Positions 43,620 through 58,569 of a stretch of 64,000 bases of DNA are shown here, piece after piece (the stretch's first letter is position 1; every line of letters starts with the position of its first letter). The DNA is from Trichoplax sp. H2 (taxonomy: Eukaryota > Placozoa > Uniplacotomia > Trichoplacea). Position numbers and translations under genes: made by a program. The stretch is taken from contig NOWV01000048.1 in the NCBI GenBank assembly GCA_003344405.1, forward strand, positions 186,001 to 250,000, written 5' to 3'. Below the pieces are notes generated by a model. The model did no database searches and was not told the DNA's origin. It saw only the letters and a program-made list of their open reading frames with translations.

Positions 43620-46600
43620 ATGTTACTTTTACCTTGCTTTATCCTAGCAACAGCTTTCCTTTCCAGTTCACTAATTACTGGTAAGTAAAATTGCCTCTGG
43701 TACTTCTTATTCTTATACCATTATATATTGTAACTGACCAAAATAGATTGTTCAACATACTTACGAATATAATATGACAAATATTGCAATCTCTATAGCT
43801 GAAGCTGTCGATTAATGACGTAGATTTCAATTTGATATAGTTGATGACCTATGATCGACAGCATTAGAAATGTGTTAAAATTTACTACTAACAGCTATTT
43901 TCTACAATGTGTAGTATGTTGGCTTGGATCCAACTTTCAGTCTACCAATTTTTTCCCTGTATAAAGTAATCTAATAGAAGATTATAAAGCGATATCTTTC
44001 GTATTTATAGTTCTACATTTTGTTTTTGAACCTTAACATAATTTAGCTACAACAACTTCTTGCTGCAACTTGGCAGCAGATTCTCTCGATTGTAAAGCCG
44101 CCTGTTTAGAGGTAAGAGTACTCCTTCAATTCATATACTATTACACTTGGTTTCGTTGATAGATAAAACCATATCATCTAAATATTCTAGTAAATTATTT
44201 TAAGATTTTAAAATAGCGCAGTATATCATACCAAAGTACTCATAAAATTACTTGAAATCGCTATAGTAAGCGTATTTTAATCGTAATTAAATTAGCATTG
44301 ATTCTAGTAATCGATAATAATTGAACACAACCACTATGTAATTATGTTCATACTCTGGAGCACAGTACAGTTTCATCTTGCAACGATACTAAAAGCATTT
44401 AAATTATATTCTTTCTTAAATTCTATACTCTCAAACTTTATGCTTTAATATATGAAATTTTCGCTAGTAAAATCTTCATTTTAAAATTATAGTAACATCC
44501 TTACGATAAAGGGGAAAGCTATTCCTTTTGATAGATTGAAAGTTGCTTTACGCTGCTGGCTGATAGAATTCAACATTAATTTTATTTGCGTACATCTAAG
44601 CCATTATATATTTCTTCAATATCTGCAGCAACTACGTTAGCAACATCTAATTATATCCACCTTATTAAACGAAATACTACCTCCATCATAAACTAAAATT
44701 ACTTTATGCAACAGGTTGATTGCCTATAACATCTGTCACATTTGCGTAAAATCAAAGCACTACATGCCGTAATATATCATGTTTGCGTAAAAATCAAAGT
44801 ATCACACATTTCTTTATCATCCATAACATCCATACGAGTAATATATTATTTTTGGCTTGTTTTACATGCTCATGTTATTCCTCGTTACGTTAGCATATTC
44901 TTCAAGTCTAATTCACCTAACGCCAAGATAATGCATGATTCAACAATTGAAAAGTCATTTTGCGCATTTTGAGTTAGGGTATAAGCTAATGGTATCTTTC
45001 AATCTACTGCAATTATTAGTGAGTCAGGTTAAAATTGATTTTATGCAAAATGATCTAATCTAATTTCGAAAAGCTTGTATCTAATATCCATTTAAAGTAT
45101 ATGCTAAAGCATATGATGGAGGTAGCATTAAATGCTCTCACTTTTTATGCATGAATTGCATAAAATGTGATTATTTATCAAAAGCAGTTTTAATGAATGC
45201 AACTGCATACTGAATTTCTAACTTAGAAATAGCTGCAATAGATTCATTATTTAAGCGATGCATATTTCTATATAGGTATCAGCTAATGCCAATGGTTAAT
45301 ATTAGGACATAATTTCATCCTTGATTGCATTTTTCAGTAGGGAATAAATACAGTTCTACTCTATATTACCGTTAGAGTAAAATAATTATGATTTTAATTT
45401 GGTGTATTCTGTTGAACAAATACGCGTGTATCATGTGCATGTTATTGTCCTATAATGATTCCATATACGATATTAGTAAGTATAACTGTAACTAAATTCA
45501 TAGAAACGCTACAAATCAATTTAGTAAATTATTGAGAGATACAATATGACCTTCAAATTCTTCATGTTCTTTTAATGACGTGGAAGAAAGTCAACAAATA
45601 CACTTGTATTGAATTCATCTCATTTTTTGTAGCCTAGCTACATTGGATAGCATTGAAAAATGTCACAATACATCGGAATCTTTGATCGCAATTCAATATA
45701 GTATCAATACTATCAATGTCAACAATGATCGACTTTGAATAATATGTTTGATACAGCGCTAGCGAAGAGGAGAGATTATAACTAAATCATAATTGTTCGT
45801 GTTATACTTAAAAATTAATAACTTTTTATCTATGTGTATTTACTACTTATGAATAAATTAAGAAATTTTATTACTCTCTTTCATTATAGCTGTACGGTGT
45901 TCATCCGGGCGACATGGAAGGTTATACGAAGAGTGTAACTGCCTTGCTAGAGCGTTGCCCTTCTAATAATGTAAGTTGAGTACAGAACAATATGCGTTTC
46001 ATTTATTTAGCTATTTGTGCAGTATTATACAATACTGTGTCATGTCAATAATAAGAGCAAGGTCAAGTACATAAATTTTTTCGGCAATAATATAAATAGT
46101 ATAACGTTGTATCCACCAAACTGTTGCCATCACGCTGATATATCCAAAATAAATTAGTATTTATTTTTATAATAATAGTTTAAATTAAATAATGGAGACA
46201 TCTGCAGCCATTACGTTGGCAGGTAAATTGTAGTGTATTATTTTATCTAATATTATGATGTAGTATCTAAATTATAGACGGCATAATTATCATCTTTTAA
46301 TGATTTCTTCGCATTGTCTGCGCGCTAGTATACGTCTGCACTCCCTACTGTGTTATAAACTACCGCTACACAGTATGGCATATTACTATTAATGGTTATA
46401 AGTATGATTTGAGGATAACGTCATTTACATTAATGTCTGCTGTCACAATCAAAACTGTCTTAACTGACCGCGATGATCAATTTTAAATTTATCGAAATAA
46501 CATGCGCAAAAGTTCATATTGCTATCTATAATAATTATCAGATGGAGCAAACTACACGAGGCTAGCTGATTTAGCGTTCAATAGATTTTATACTCTAATT

Positions 46601-49600
46601 ATTATGAGAATTATCATTGAACATTAAGTCGCCACAAACAAGATATCATATCTGACGATATATATATTGGTGAATGTATACGATAGCAGTTTGCAGCAAT
46701 TTTGCTATATATTTAATATAGGATTGAATAAATTATAGCGCAATGTAATACAAATAGGACTTAATTTACAGCGAATATGCAATTGCGATAAAGATCATCA
46801 TTGTGTACCGGATTTTTTCGAATAAGTATCACATAGAGGCAGATATGTATATATATACGGAATCGTGATGGCGACATGATTGATTGAGTATATAACAACT
46901 ATTATAACGCTCAATTCTTGATCGATTCTCGCTGTACGATGAAAAATTATTTCCGTGCATTCAATTTGCTCTAGTGAAATGTCATATAATCCTCTTCGTA
47001 TACAGTATACTTGCAAGATTTTCTCTAGTTATAATGACGATATAGCTAGCTATACAATATGCGGCTATTACCATTATATCGAGTAAACTCGAGTTGATGG
47101 TTGACTAATTGGCCAGACTTCAGCAATTATTTACGAAAATTATTAATGTCCCTATTTTAAGATCAATGGCGCAGTTATGTTATAGTATCAAGATATAGAG
47201 TTACATGTCTAGCGGCCTTAAAATTATACGCGAGGATATTTTTAGATCAATTTAATGTATATCTCGCCTATTAACTAGCCCAATAATTACCTAGTTATAA
47301 TAAATACATCATAGCGTCGCGGCATTATTTTTACTCCTTCCGTATTCGTTTAGGATAAATGTTTTTGAGTACGATTTGGTAATAAATGTATGACTATACA
47401 AAATTAGCCGACACCCAAAGGAAGTTAATATCCACCGCAGCTACCTACTATGTTGCAATTGACTACTTAAGATGCGTAGATGCTAATTAGACCACGTTTA
47501 CAGTAACAAAAGATAGTGCTTTGCTTCTATATGAGTGAGGAAATATTAAATACACACAATATGTCGATTACTCATACAACCATTCTTCGCCGTAGAAAAA
47601 TATCTACATTTAGCAGTAATAAATGCGAGTGTAGTAGAAGTACAACTTAGCTATGACACAGTGCGCATTCTTTAAATTGTATCCCATATAATTTACCTTT
47701 ACAATTTTGTACTATAATTTTATGAATAATGCCGATAATTAGTAACTGAGAGGCATGTCGAAAATTAGATAGGTTCTTCTATACTTTTGAAGAAAAACTC
47801 TCTTAATCCCTCTAAATGGATTTGCTCTAACTACGGCAGAAATAGTTACCTCTACATCACGATGCATAGTTTATCAGTGCATATTCTTTGCTTAATATGC
47901 CCCTATTGAACTTACTATCAATAAAATTAAGTAATTACAGGTTTCTTCTGTTGGAAGTTCATTGAATAATTGAAATAAAACAGTATAACGACCTATTATA
48001 GCGATAAGGAATGCGGTATTTTTACCAATTAGTTTAATGTATTAGTATGACATGCTTTCATTACAAACACGGCAACTTTTCCTTGTCTCGTGCTTTCGGT
48101 ATTAATCCTACATATCTAGATCGTAGATTTAGTGCTATAACATAATTATTAAAAATATAAATTTTAAGACTCTGATATTTTAGGTAGCGCTTTTTGCTGT
48201 TAAAACGGCTACGTTAATGCGGAATTTAATTTGAAGAACATACTAGCATAGGCGATACTTATTGTGCAACATAGGGTTGAAGCTGAGTGAAAAATCTATA
48301 GCCTAGCTTGACGGTGGAAGCAAAATGTCATGTTACATTACCTACAGACTTGATTAAGCATAACTATATCTACATAAAATTTAGTACATTAATTTGCTTA
48401 TAACAACATCAATATTTTAATGACAACTTTATAGGGTGTACACTGTACAGTGTACACCCTATAATGAACGAAAAAGATGAACTGCAAGAATGAGTGAGGA
48501 ATATGCCATATTATATCATAGACATATAAAACAGCAGAATCAATCAGGAAATTCGGTAGATTTGAATTACTTACAGTTAAAAAAAAAGCGTCAAAGATAA
48601 TTATGTAGAGCGAGCATTTTACATAATTATTATCTGTTAATGCAAATTAAGAAATGAAATTATAGAAATATCTTGGCATAAATAGAAGACGAAGACCAAA
48701 ATAATCGTAATTATTTGTAGACAAATTTATTTAATACACATACTGTACTTATTACTAGCCACTACGTTTGAAGTATATCCGTATGATAGTATTAATATTA
48801 GTAGCCACATGTTGCACCAACGGAACAAAACATGGAAAGTAATAAACTATATAAATTACATTAAGCAAGGGACAAATAATTACATATATAATCAATAAAA
48901 CGCCAATTCAATATAAGTATCCTATCGACAACTGTTGAATGCAAGAATTTACTAATTACTTCTTCTAAATTATCAGACGCAGTTTTGGCAATGTATTCCT
49001 CCAACTCGATCAGGTAAATTGATGAACTAACTGATATTATAATTATTAATATTAAGCTAGAATATTATAATCAATGCCTGTACTTTAGAACGCAGTACTT
49101 ACAATTTTAGAAAAGGTTTTAGTCGAATGATTTTCATATGTACATATTCATATTGTACCATGATTTTAATTTATTTTATCTCTATAATGGATTTTGCAAC
49201 AGTAAAAGGTATCAAAATAGAGTGGGTCGAGGGCTACTACTTTAATTATCAAACACGAACCTAGCGTCATAGCATTCAGATTGTTACAATCTCTTCCCGA
49301 AGAGGTTATGGCATTTTATGCGTGTAACATAATTAAAGAGTCTTACTGAAGCTATTTAGATTTAAAGCGGATTGAAATTAAGAGATATTTCAATTCCGTA
49401 CCGTCTACTTCCAGATAGAGTCATATAATACTAATTAAAACATAGTAAAGGAGAATCAAATTTAGTTGATTGAATTTCTTCCTCAATTGATCGAAATATT
49501 AGATTTAGCATGATGAACAATTGAACATGCTGAAATAAACAACTTAGAAAATGTTTCATTGAACAAAAATTTTTCTAGTTAAAAGTAATATTTTGTCTTT

Positions 49601-52600
49601 CTGTCAGAATTTTTTGTGGGCACCCCAGCCCTTTTCGATGATCAACCAATATGGCGAGATTGTTGTAACGTTACGGTTACAAATAGATGTCGAAAAACAT
49701 GTCTAAAGGTAGGAAAAACTACAGAAATAGCTAAATAATTTCCCTGTTCACTGCTAAATTGATCATTTTTAATGGATTATCTTCGTCGCTATTGTTTTTT
49801 TTCTCTAATTCTTGTGCTCTTTCGAAACTATCCAAGACACACCATTTGCAAAGGCTAAATGAGAGATGTCCTAACACTACAGAAGTAAATAACATATTTA
49901 AGATGTAAAATATCGTAGAAGCCCTAGTTGCTTTCTGCTAAGGCTGTTGCCAAAACAAAGAACTAATAAAATATTACTTGTTTCTGCTTCTATTAATAGC
50001 ATTTCTTAATGGCATGCATCGAGAGAAAGAAAGGTGGGTGTGGAATAAATTGGTGAAACTTTTTTGAAACCAAAAGATAGACTTGCTATAATCAATAAGT
50101 AGTACAGGTAGTCTATGATTTTAAGATCGATTTTGCTTGTATAAGTTATTTCTACTATATTACAGTTTCTCAGGGATGTTGTAATATTGCATCGATTGGA
50201 TCAAGATGTAGTAGAGCTTGTAATATGGTTGGTTTCCTATCTATTTACTTTCAAATTTTCATTTCACAAAGTTAGTGTTGATCAATAGACGGTAATCCCA
50301 ACTAAAAATCATAAACATTTTCAGATCTTTCGAAATGATATTAACATCTCCAGGGCTCACCTGTCAGATTTAAAGTATCATTGCAAGTATGCCGATCCCG
50401 AGGTATTTCCAATTTCTTACGTAGGAAAGCTAATTTTTTAAAGTAGTAGAAATCATAGCGATAATTACAATTTGGATACTTTCCATACATTTTATTATTT
50501 ATTTAGGTTTATCGATGTGCTATGGAATATGCTCAATCCGATCTAGCAAAGCAAACTGTACCAGGTTAGGTTTTAGCTATATTCTATTAAAATACGGATA
50601 GATAGTAGTTTATGATTACATTCTAAGACGAATTTTGCAAGATTTCTCGAGGAGATTTTTGTTAATGTTATTTTCGCATTCGTAAGAAAAGATTCATTAT
50701 ACTCTTGTTTGAAACTTTTGAAATTAAATTTTACCCTATGCATCATCACTGTGACTGTATCAAATTTAGTTATACTTTCAACAAATTAATTTACTTCTAG
50801 GCCTATCCTGCTGTAGTAGAACTACTCTGAAACAGTGCGCATCTACTTGTCGAAGAGTAAGATTAAAGGAAATAAATCTCTCTATTTTACTAGAAACATT
50901 TTAGAAAGTTTGTAAATACTGAGGTAAAGTGATTCTATTGGTATTCATTGTAATAGGCATTAATGAACGCTAAGTATAGTGATTTAGAAAAACTTTATTA
51001 TATTCGAAGGAAGTGCAGAAAGAATAGTATTTTGGTGAGTGAATAATTATAATAGGAGCTTTAAAATATGTGATTAAGATTTACAACAAATAATCTATAT
51101 AAATTATAGTTCCATTCCTGATTCATTTTATTTATTTTCTTTCCCTTGGAATATGGATTTTTACTCTTGATAGTCGCCAATCCCTTACTGTTTGTTGCAA
51201 AATCTTCAATGTAAGACGAATTAATCTTTACTTGATGAGCGCATTATCATAGATATAAGATTGGATGAATTGATCTCAATAATCAGCCATTTCATCACTG
51301 TGGTAACTGTCATCTTGACCTTTTCAAAAATATTTAGCTTCTCAATCTGAGCAAAGAGCATTCTATTACCGGGATATTGGTAAAATACATGTTAAAACTC
51401 AATTTATATTCATAGAACAACTAGAGTCTTAATGACAAGATTTTATAGATTTCTTGTAGAACTGATATGAATTAACTAGTTTCTGAATAATTAATACCTT
51501 GCTTAAAAGATTTGATAAAGATCTCCAGTTGTATTTCATTAAATTAATTGCTACCAGCTCTATTACTTCCTAACTTATTATTGATCTTAATGTCATAAAA
51601 TTAAATTTTAAATTGATTATCTGCCGTAAATAGCCGAATCAAACTACTAACTTCTTCTTAATTACCGGCTACAGGACGTTTTGGTGGGAAATTACAGTGT
51701 TGTAGCAAAGCTTCCTCTCTACAATGCAGTGAATTATGCTTCAAGGTATCAAGTTATTCCCTGTAATTACCTGTAGAAAGCTCATCTGAATGCTATAGAG
51801 ACTAAAATTTAACTTTGTTTTATCCCATGTTGGCTAATTTTACTTCCATATGAATATGAAAACTAAATACAATGGCAGCTATTTAATCAAACATTGATTC
51901 CGCCATATGATTTTGATCGATATAATCGAAAATGTTCAGTTGCTGAAGAGGTAACTTATATTTTACTTCATCGTCTTGTGACCATTGCAGTATATAGTAA
52001 ACCTAGGAATAAAGTGAAAGCTATATTATTCTAAAGTATGGTATAGGATATTATTGATATATTAAAAATGGTCGTCATTGCTACTGATACTATTTAATTT
52101 AACTTATAATCTGAATCTTATTATATAAAAAATTTACTAGGGCAAGCTCAATACCTGTTTATTGGATGGTAAGAGATGGTAGTTACAATATCTACCTATT
52201 AAATGAAGACATTCAATTATTAAAACTATACTCCAATTTATTAGGATACTAATGAAATGGTTTAATTTCTGATCATAAATAGTCGTGCGACCATGCCAGC
52301 TTGGATGTAGAAATTTAACATTTTGTAGCAATTTTAATCGGTAATTATGTATTATGAGCTCTTATGATGTGGTAGGTCATACACTTTATACAATAGGATG
52401 ATTCTGTAGTTTAACGAATCGCAACTTAATCATTTTTATTGATCGTACTAATAATTGAATGATTAATGATGCTAAGACTTATTCTGCATTTGCATTTTCA
52501 TTTTCAGACCATTAACTTACTTCAGAAACTGCGACAGCAGTTCTGATTCTTATGCCCAAAGAGTATATAATAATATTAAATCAACATTGGCCTCGGCTGC

Positions 52601-55600
52601 CTCGATCGATGTTGAAACATGTTATCCTAACATTTGGAAGGTACAGCTGTAATACTATTAACGTTATGTCCGCTATTTATTATCTCATTTAATTAACCTA
52701 TTTCCTGTCCATTCGGATGAATACAACAGGCCATGGCTTGTATTCTACAATTAAGGCCATGTCATACCAGATTTCATGGCGCTTATATTTGCAAGTAAGT
52801 TATTCAAGATCTCCATATTTCACTTTCTCCAGAGCATATTAAAATTATTCCTCTTTCTTTCTAAATTTAATTATAGATCAGATTGCAAACAGATAATAAG
52901 ATCTTGTTCTCATAACGTTACCAATAATATCGTCGAATCATTATGTAATAACTTAATTGCTACAAACTCTGCCTATCCTCATTGTATTCGTCTAGAGGAT
53001 TATATCGGTAAATGGATTTGCATGTATTAGCAATGTACATCATTTCTATTGCATTTCATGTATTTAGTATATAACTAGCTGAGATTTATGATATCAAGTA
53101 ATATACAGTATCTAGAGTCTCACGTCACCTTCTTAATACGGCTGAAATTTAAGAACTTTCCTTGTAGACCTAGACAGTAAAATAAGAACTTTCATAAAAT
53201 TCATTACTCTATATAAGTAGTACAGAAAGATTTGAGATAATAAGAAATGACGCATCTAGAATCTTATGCTGCTGCCTACAATCCTACATACACGTATAGC
53301 TTAAATTTTAGGAGTATCTTTATAGGCTAAAACAATACAGTAAAATACAAATTTTAGTACAAGTGATTATAGGAACAGTGTAAAAAAAATATTCGTTATC
53401 ATTAGCTTATAAACAAATTATAATAATAGTTAAATTGCTTGTTACATTGAAAGGAAATACAACTGAAATATCAACAGATAGCTGGACAGCCCTCAATCTT
53501 ACCGGTAAAAATATTAAAATTATCGTTAATAGTTATAATTAGTTATAGTTTTAATACGCTTTAGCCTAAGAATTGATAGCCTGTCTAAATAGCAACGTTC
53601 ATCATTTATCGTTGCTGAATGTTGTAGTTTTAATATAAATTACATCTTTATTACCATTATATTCGTATACGTATGTGGCTTATTTGTTAATCATTTTATT
53701 CAATCATCAGAGAGGCTTTCACCATGTAATCCAAATCCATGTGGTTCGTCTAAATGCGAAATTATTAACCGATGTCTGGTTGATGATAAGGATTGCGTTA
53801 GCTATAGATGTTTATCAGGTATGGGATAACAGGTTTATTTGACAGATGAGTCAATCAAATATTGTTTGAAAAGTTTAAACCATAAAATTATATATCGAAA
53901 TGCAACAGATCTGATCTAGAGAGATCTATTATAATACTAAATTGATACGATGATGCTATAAACAACTGTATGCCAAAGATATTGGCCAGTATTTATTTGA
54001 TCGACAATAAGAGATTTATCCATTACAAACACATCTTAGATATAGGATTACAGCTTTCGATCATGCGAATAAATGAGTCAAATATCATTTTAAAATTTAA
54101 GCCATAAATGAGATGTGACACTGTATTCTGTGACTATCCGTATTTAAATGATAAATCCAAAATACTTTAAGTCCTAAAGACCTACAGTACTATAAAATTC
54201 GATAACCACATCTACACCAGGGGCAGCTAACACTATACAAAACTAATAGGCACTTCTTAACTCTATAAATTATTTATAGCGCTACGGTTATAATATTATA
54301 ACTATAGTGATCTATACCATATTGGTAAATATCAAATCATTGTCGAATTTATATCGTACGATATAATTAATCTTTGATTGCCTCTTTAAGATTGCCCATT
54401 AGGCGTAGCATCGCATTACTTTATAAAAAAGGGAAGCTACATTAAGGTTAGTTCGCGTATTAGTATTGTATCTTTATGATTATAAACAATCTTATTATAT
54501 CTGTGAGTAAATTACAATATATTGCTGTACATACTTATTTCGATTTTTCAACTCTTGTTTGTACTGAATTGATCAAACTAATTAGAATTTTACTTCTTTA
54601 TCTCATGCACTTTATAGTTACTTGCAACGCCCGGAATAGAGCGTTGCCATATGATTTGTAAATGTTTCGCCAATACTTCAATGATTGATCAATGCTATAG
54701 TTTGCCTTGTAATAGCGAACAATCCTGCAGGATAGCTGGGAAAAAGACCATAGGTAGAAATACTATATTAAACTTTCATAATGTCCATTAAAATTATTGC
54801 ATTAATTTTGACCTATATTCAACATTACGTACCGTATTCTATAGCGATATAATCGGCTTGTTTTCTATATCAGAGCATGGTAAACAATTTTATGATCATT
54901 GCAATTTATGTGGCTGCTTTAATGGAAAAATAACATGTACTAAGAAAAATTGTTCAGCCTCAGTAGGCAAACCAATTAAAGGTATAATACATAAAACGTA
55001 GTGCTATCATTTATTTTACTTAAATAATGTCAATCTACCGTTCATTAATTAAAAAATTTATAAGGCCGCTCTGGATATTTAAGTCTCCATATCTGATACC
55101 AACTATCAAAACATGATTACCTTAGGTCTACCATGTGATTGCCAATTAAAATATGAGCCTGTTTGCGGTATAAATGGACAAACATTTGGCAATCCCTGTC
55201 TGGCACAGTAAGTTGTTCTCTATGTATGTACGTACTGTACTAGTTACGGTAGCCTATAAAGCTATCAGTATTTTTATCTACGAAATAACGTACGAGTAGA
55301 TCAAGTAATAATTTCTAATCCCTATAATCTGTCCTATAAAGGTGTGCTGGACTGGGGGAGGATGAATATCGAACTGGCCAGTGTATTGAAATTGAGCCTT
55401 GCCAAGTGTTTTCATGCAGCTCTGGCATGTAAGTCAAGAATGAATTCGAAATTATTTCACGCAAGTTTGCCGTAACTATCATCTATTAGTTTTGATCTTT
55501 TGGTATTACTTCCTAGTTGTCTTACGGATAGAAAAATATGTCTTGGCAAACAATTTCCAGGCTGTCGACAATATAAATGCGGTAAGTTGAACTATTTCAA

Positions 55601-57210
55601 TTGATTATCTTATAAGCTAATGTAAATGGCACTGCAGTATAACATTTTTCATAGCTATAAATTTTATTAATCACAGTATCAAATATATCTTTGATGTAAA
55701 GTAAATGTTGTTGGACTGTTATCATTTAAAACTTTTACATGTAACTGATGACTTATTCGCTATTATTAGAATTTATAAAGGAGCAGAATAAGGACCCGAG
55801 CAAGAGGGACATCAACTTTGTTTGCGATTCTAATAATATACAACATAACAGCACTATTAGCTTAATTGAAAGCCGACAAACATTCTCTTACAGCGGCTAC
55901 TGCTTGGTAATGCTGAAGATTATCTGCTATAATATTTAATCTATAAACAGATGCTGAATGTAAAATCAATCAGTTATAATATAAAATCGTAAATTTTAAT
56001 TTAATATAAATAACGATGATACTTGAAGTTGCTAACATCTCATGATTACCATATTATTTGCAACTTATTGACTATTAATCTAGGATAAATGCAGTACTGT
56101 GGGTAAAGTCTGCGGCACAGACGGCAATACGTATATTCATGAATGTGCAGCTTTAGCTGCTAAAGTTCTAATTGATTATCATTCTGAATGTCAGAATGTC
56201 GGTATTTATCAAGGTAATAGTCCCGGTTTTCCATTATTTGAAATATGACCAATGTGGATTGAATGATCCTTCTTACTGACAAAGGCAATTTTCACTCATT
56301 CTCTACATAATAAGGTTTTAAATCTTATTGTCACAACATTATTTGCCCTCCCCTACCTTTCTCTAATTGCAGAAAGGTTTTACTTAGTGGAACTTGCTGT
56401 CCTATTTGTGGTAAGGATTCAGACTTTATCTGCAAAATAACTTTATTATTTCTAATTCTGATAACTGTTTTCTAACTGTTCCTAAAATATGCAAATACGT
56501 CGAAATTTTACTTAGCGCCCTATCTCCAACTCGTAATTAGTGATGAATTAGCTGATAACAATTCTCTAGCAGCTGATCAAACTCCGATAACTGTAATCCA
56601 CTTGGTTAAAGAAATTCAAAATCTCCTTACAACTGTAAGTAGTCTCGATTGTATTGTATGTAAATTTACCAATTTTATTTTAATTTTATATAATCAAAAA
56701 TGATATTTCTATTACTAAGATTGTGTTGATACAGTAAGATTGATAGTTTATGTCATCTATATTGTAAGGTTTATTGCATTGTATATGGGCATAAATCTTT
56801 TGAAGGAGATGTTCAAATTATAATTAAAATGACCGATCCTCCTAGTATGACTAAGGTAAGAAATGACTTTATTTTGATACACTTTCATGCAATATAACAG
56901 AGATAAATGTGAAGTGGAAGACTTATAAGAATTTTTTTACCTTCTTTAGTTTCGTATTTGTAACAAAGAGACTGAAAGTTTGCAGACTATGTTTTATAAT
57001 AAGAACCTACCTATAAGTGGTAGCATCTCTCTATCAACCGTTATTGCTGTTGAGCAGCATCAGGCAACATTTCAATCCGAATCTCCAGTCATTAACGATA
57101 ATTCCAGTAGCTCTGCATATGGCATAACGATGGATAAGAAAGCAATTTTGTTCACAGTGCTAATTTCGCTAGGAATGAACGCACTCTATTGCAATTTTCA
57201 GATGCTTTAA
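43620..57210 (+). CDS. RECK: RECK: GPI-anchored reversion-inducing cysteine-rich protein with Kazal motifs
   Basis: At least 33 coding exons, first 43620-43680 and last 56950-57210. Others: 44047-44111, 45890-45970, 48977-49013, 49608-49708, 49837-49884, 50000-50033, 50166-50227, 50325-50402, 50507-50564, 50801-50856, 50957-51034, 51174-51210, 51675-51745, 51879-51950, 52141-52168, 52283-52340, 52508-52640, 52730-52794, 52877-53007, 53711-53818, 54403-54446, 54618-54753, 54874-54981, 55126-55207, 55342-55428, 55517-55581, 55770-55906, 56084-56213, 56373-56410, 56516-56634 and 56769-56855. That gives about 919 aa against 971 in human. Order: signal peptide; five CC...C...C cysteine-knot motifs (CCNLAADSLDCKAAC, CCNV, CCNI, CCSR, CCSK); PCQLGCRNLTFCSNFNRPL; PCNPNPC; Kazal repeats (EPVCGINGQTFGNPC, KVCGTDGNTYIHEC); and a hydrophobic GPI-type C-terminus. 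Known roles are inhibition of metalloproteases at the cell surface and, in vertebrates, Wnt7 signalling with Gpr124. The 51210/51675 and 56213/56373 junctions do not join in frame, so small exons are probably missing from my model. Confidence 0.94.
48429..48464. repeat. 36-bp perfect palindrome in RECK intron 3
   Basis: A perfectly self-complementary sequence centred between 48446 and 48447, on TGTACA. The left half begins TTATAGGGTGTACACTGT and the right half is its exact reverse complement, with no spacer. The core is the same CTGTACAG word found in the spacer clusters, but this copy stands alone in otherwise AT-rich intron. Confidence 0.95.
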
Positions 57211-58569
57211 AATTGCTTTCATTTCATTTTGTAATGTAAAAACTAACTCTTTTTCAGTAGTTGTATCTCAATCATGATTATCATTTCAGTATTTTGACTG
57301 TCATGAGTGTATGGCTACTTGAAACAATTTCATAATTGCCTCGCAATCTAATTAACGGCATTAATTTAGAATTATACTCTGCAAATTCTTCTATTCACAT
57401 GATTATCCAGATATCAGTTTAGACTTACATTGATCATAGGCTGTTTATACTAACTGCAACTTACGCTACTCACCTATATGGTAGAACATGCGATGTGTCT
57501 CTTAAATTACGTGTTCAGAAGCCATGACGGAGTACTAGAGATTATTATTTTTTACCTACACTATAATATCCATTTAAGATATTGACTCGTCATCACAATA
57601 CAACAGCTAAATGATCCTAATTTTTCATGCATGTAAAAGTTAATATTTCTAGTTCAATATATACTGTACTGTATAACACTATTTAATACCTATGTATGAT
57701 GTGTTAATGACAATATGAATCTTCGAGTGTGAATTTCAATTTCCATCTCTTTTTCTCGTGATATGATTAATTTATCAAATAAAGTGAAACACTATTAAAT
57801 CAGTCTTCCACCGAAAATTATACCTTATTTATCGCTCTGTTACCGCAATGAAAGTTGCGATGATGATTTTAAATTGGACTTGCCTATTTATAAGGATATT
57901 TAAATTTGCCAGCTATATAAGGAAATAAGAGAAGCTATGCACTAGTCGATGAGACGTAAATAGGGCTCTTTACTCTAGCAGGCAGGGACTATTTAATTTC
58001 TCTTTAAAAAAAGGAGCCGCTGACTATAAACATAATTCTATCTTAGTTAGGATACAAGGGTTCAGTATGTGTACCTTGGACATATAAATTAACGGCAATT
58101 TTCATATATTTAGTTTGTCCAATAGCGGAAAAGTGCGGCGCTAGTTGTAGTGCGGTATACCCATTAACTTTTTAAGTTAGTGGATAAAAATATCCTTCAA
58201 TACAATTCCTACAGCATGATGTCAAGGATTATTATTCAATTAGTAGATATAATCAGTGGGAATATATAGCATAGCAATGGTGAGAAAAGCAAAATTGACC
58301 ACTTTAGAGGCATAGTCGCAAGCCTACGTTTCTTTTTCCCATCAAGTTCCATTGGTAAACAATAATGTGCGTCTTTGTACGCGTATATTGAAAAGGATAA
58401 TTCTACTCCTCAGGATGAATTCTATTCAAATGAGAAGGACTTGCCTTCTTTTCCCATCAACTATATTATTAATCCTATCAACATTTGGCCAATAATGTCT
58501 AGTTTCTAAAGCGAAGAATGCCCGATGGATTTGGGGCCGAAGTAGAAAAAAAAGGAAGACATACATTAT
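57211..58569. other. region between RECK and tRNA-Val
   Basis: Probable RECK 3'UTR on the left (an AATAAA at 57778-57783, 568 nt past the stop, is a candidate). The rest is AT-rich, and I see no gene. Confidence 0.45.
57778..57783 (+). promoter_or_regulatory. candidate poly(A) signal of RECK
   Basis: AATAAA, 568 nt past the RECK stop. An earlier, non-canonical site is possible. Confidence 0.3.
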
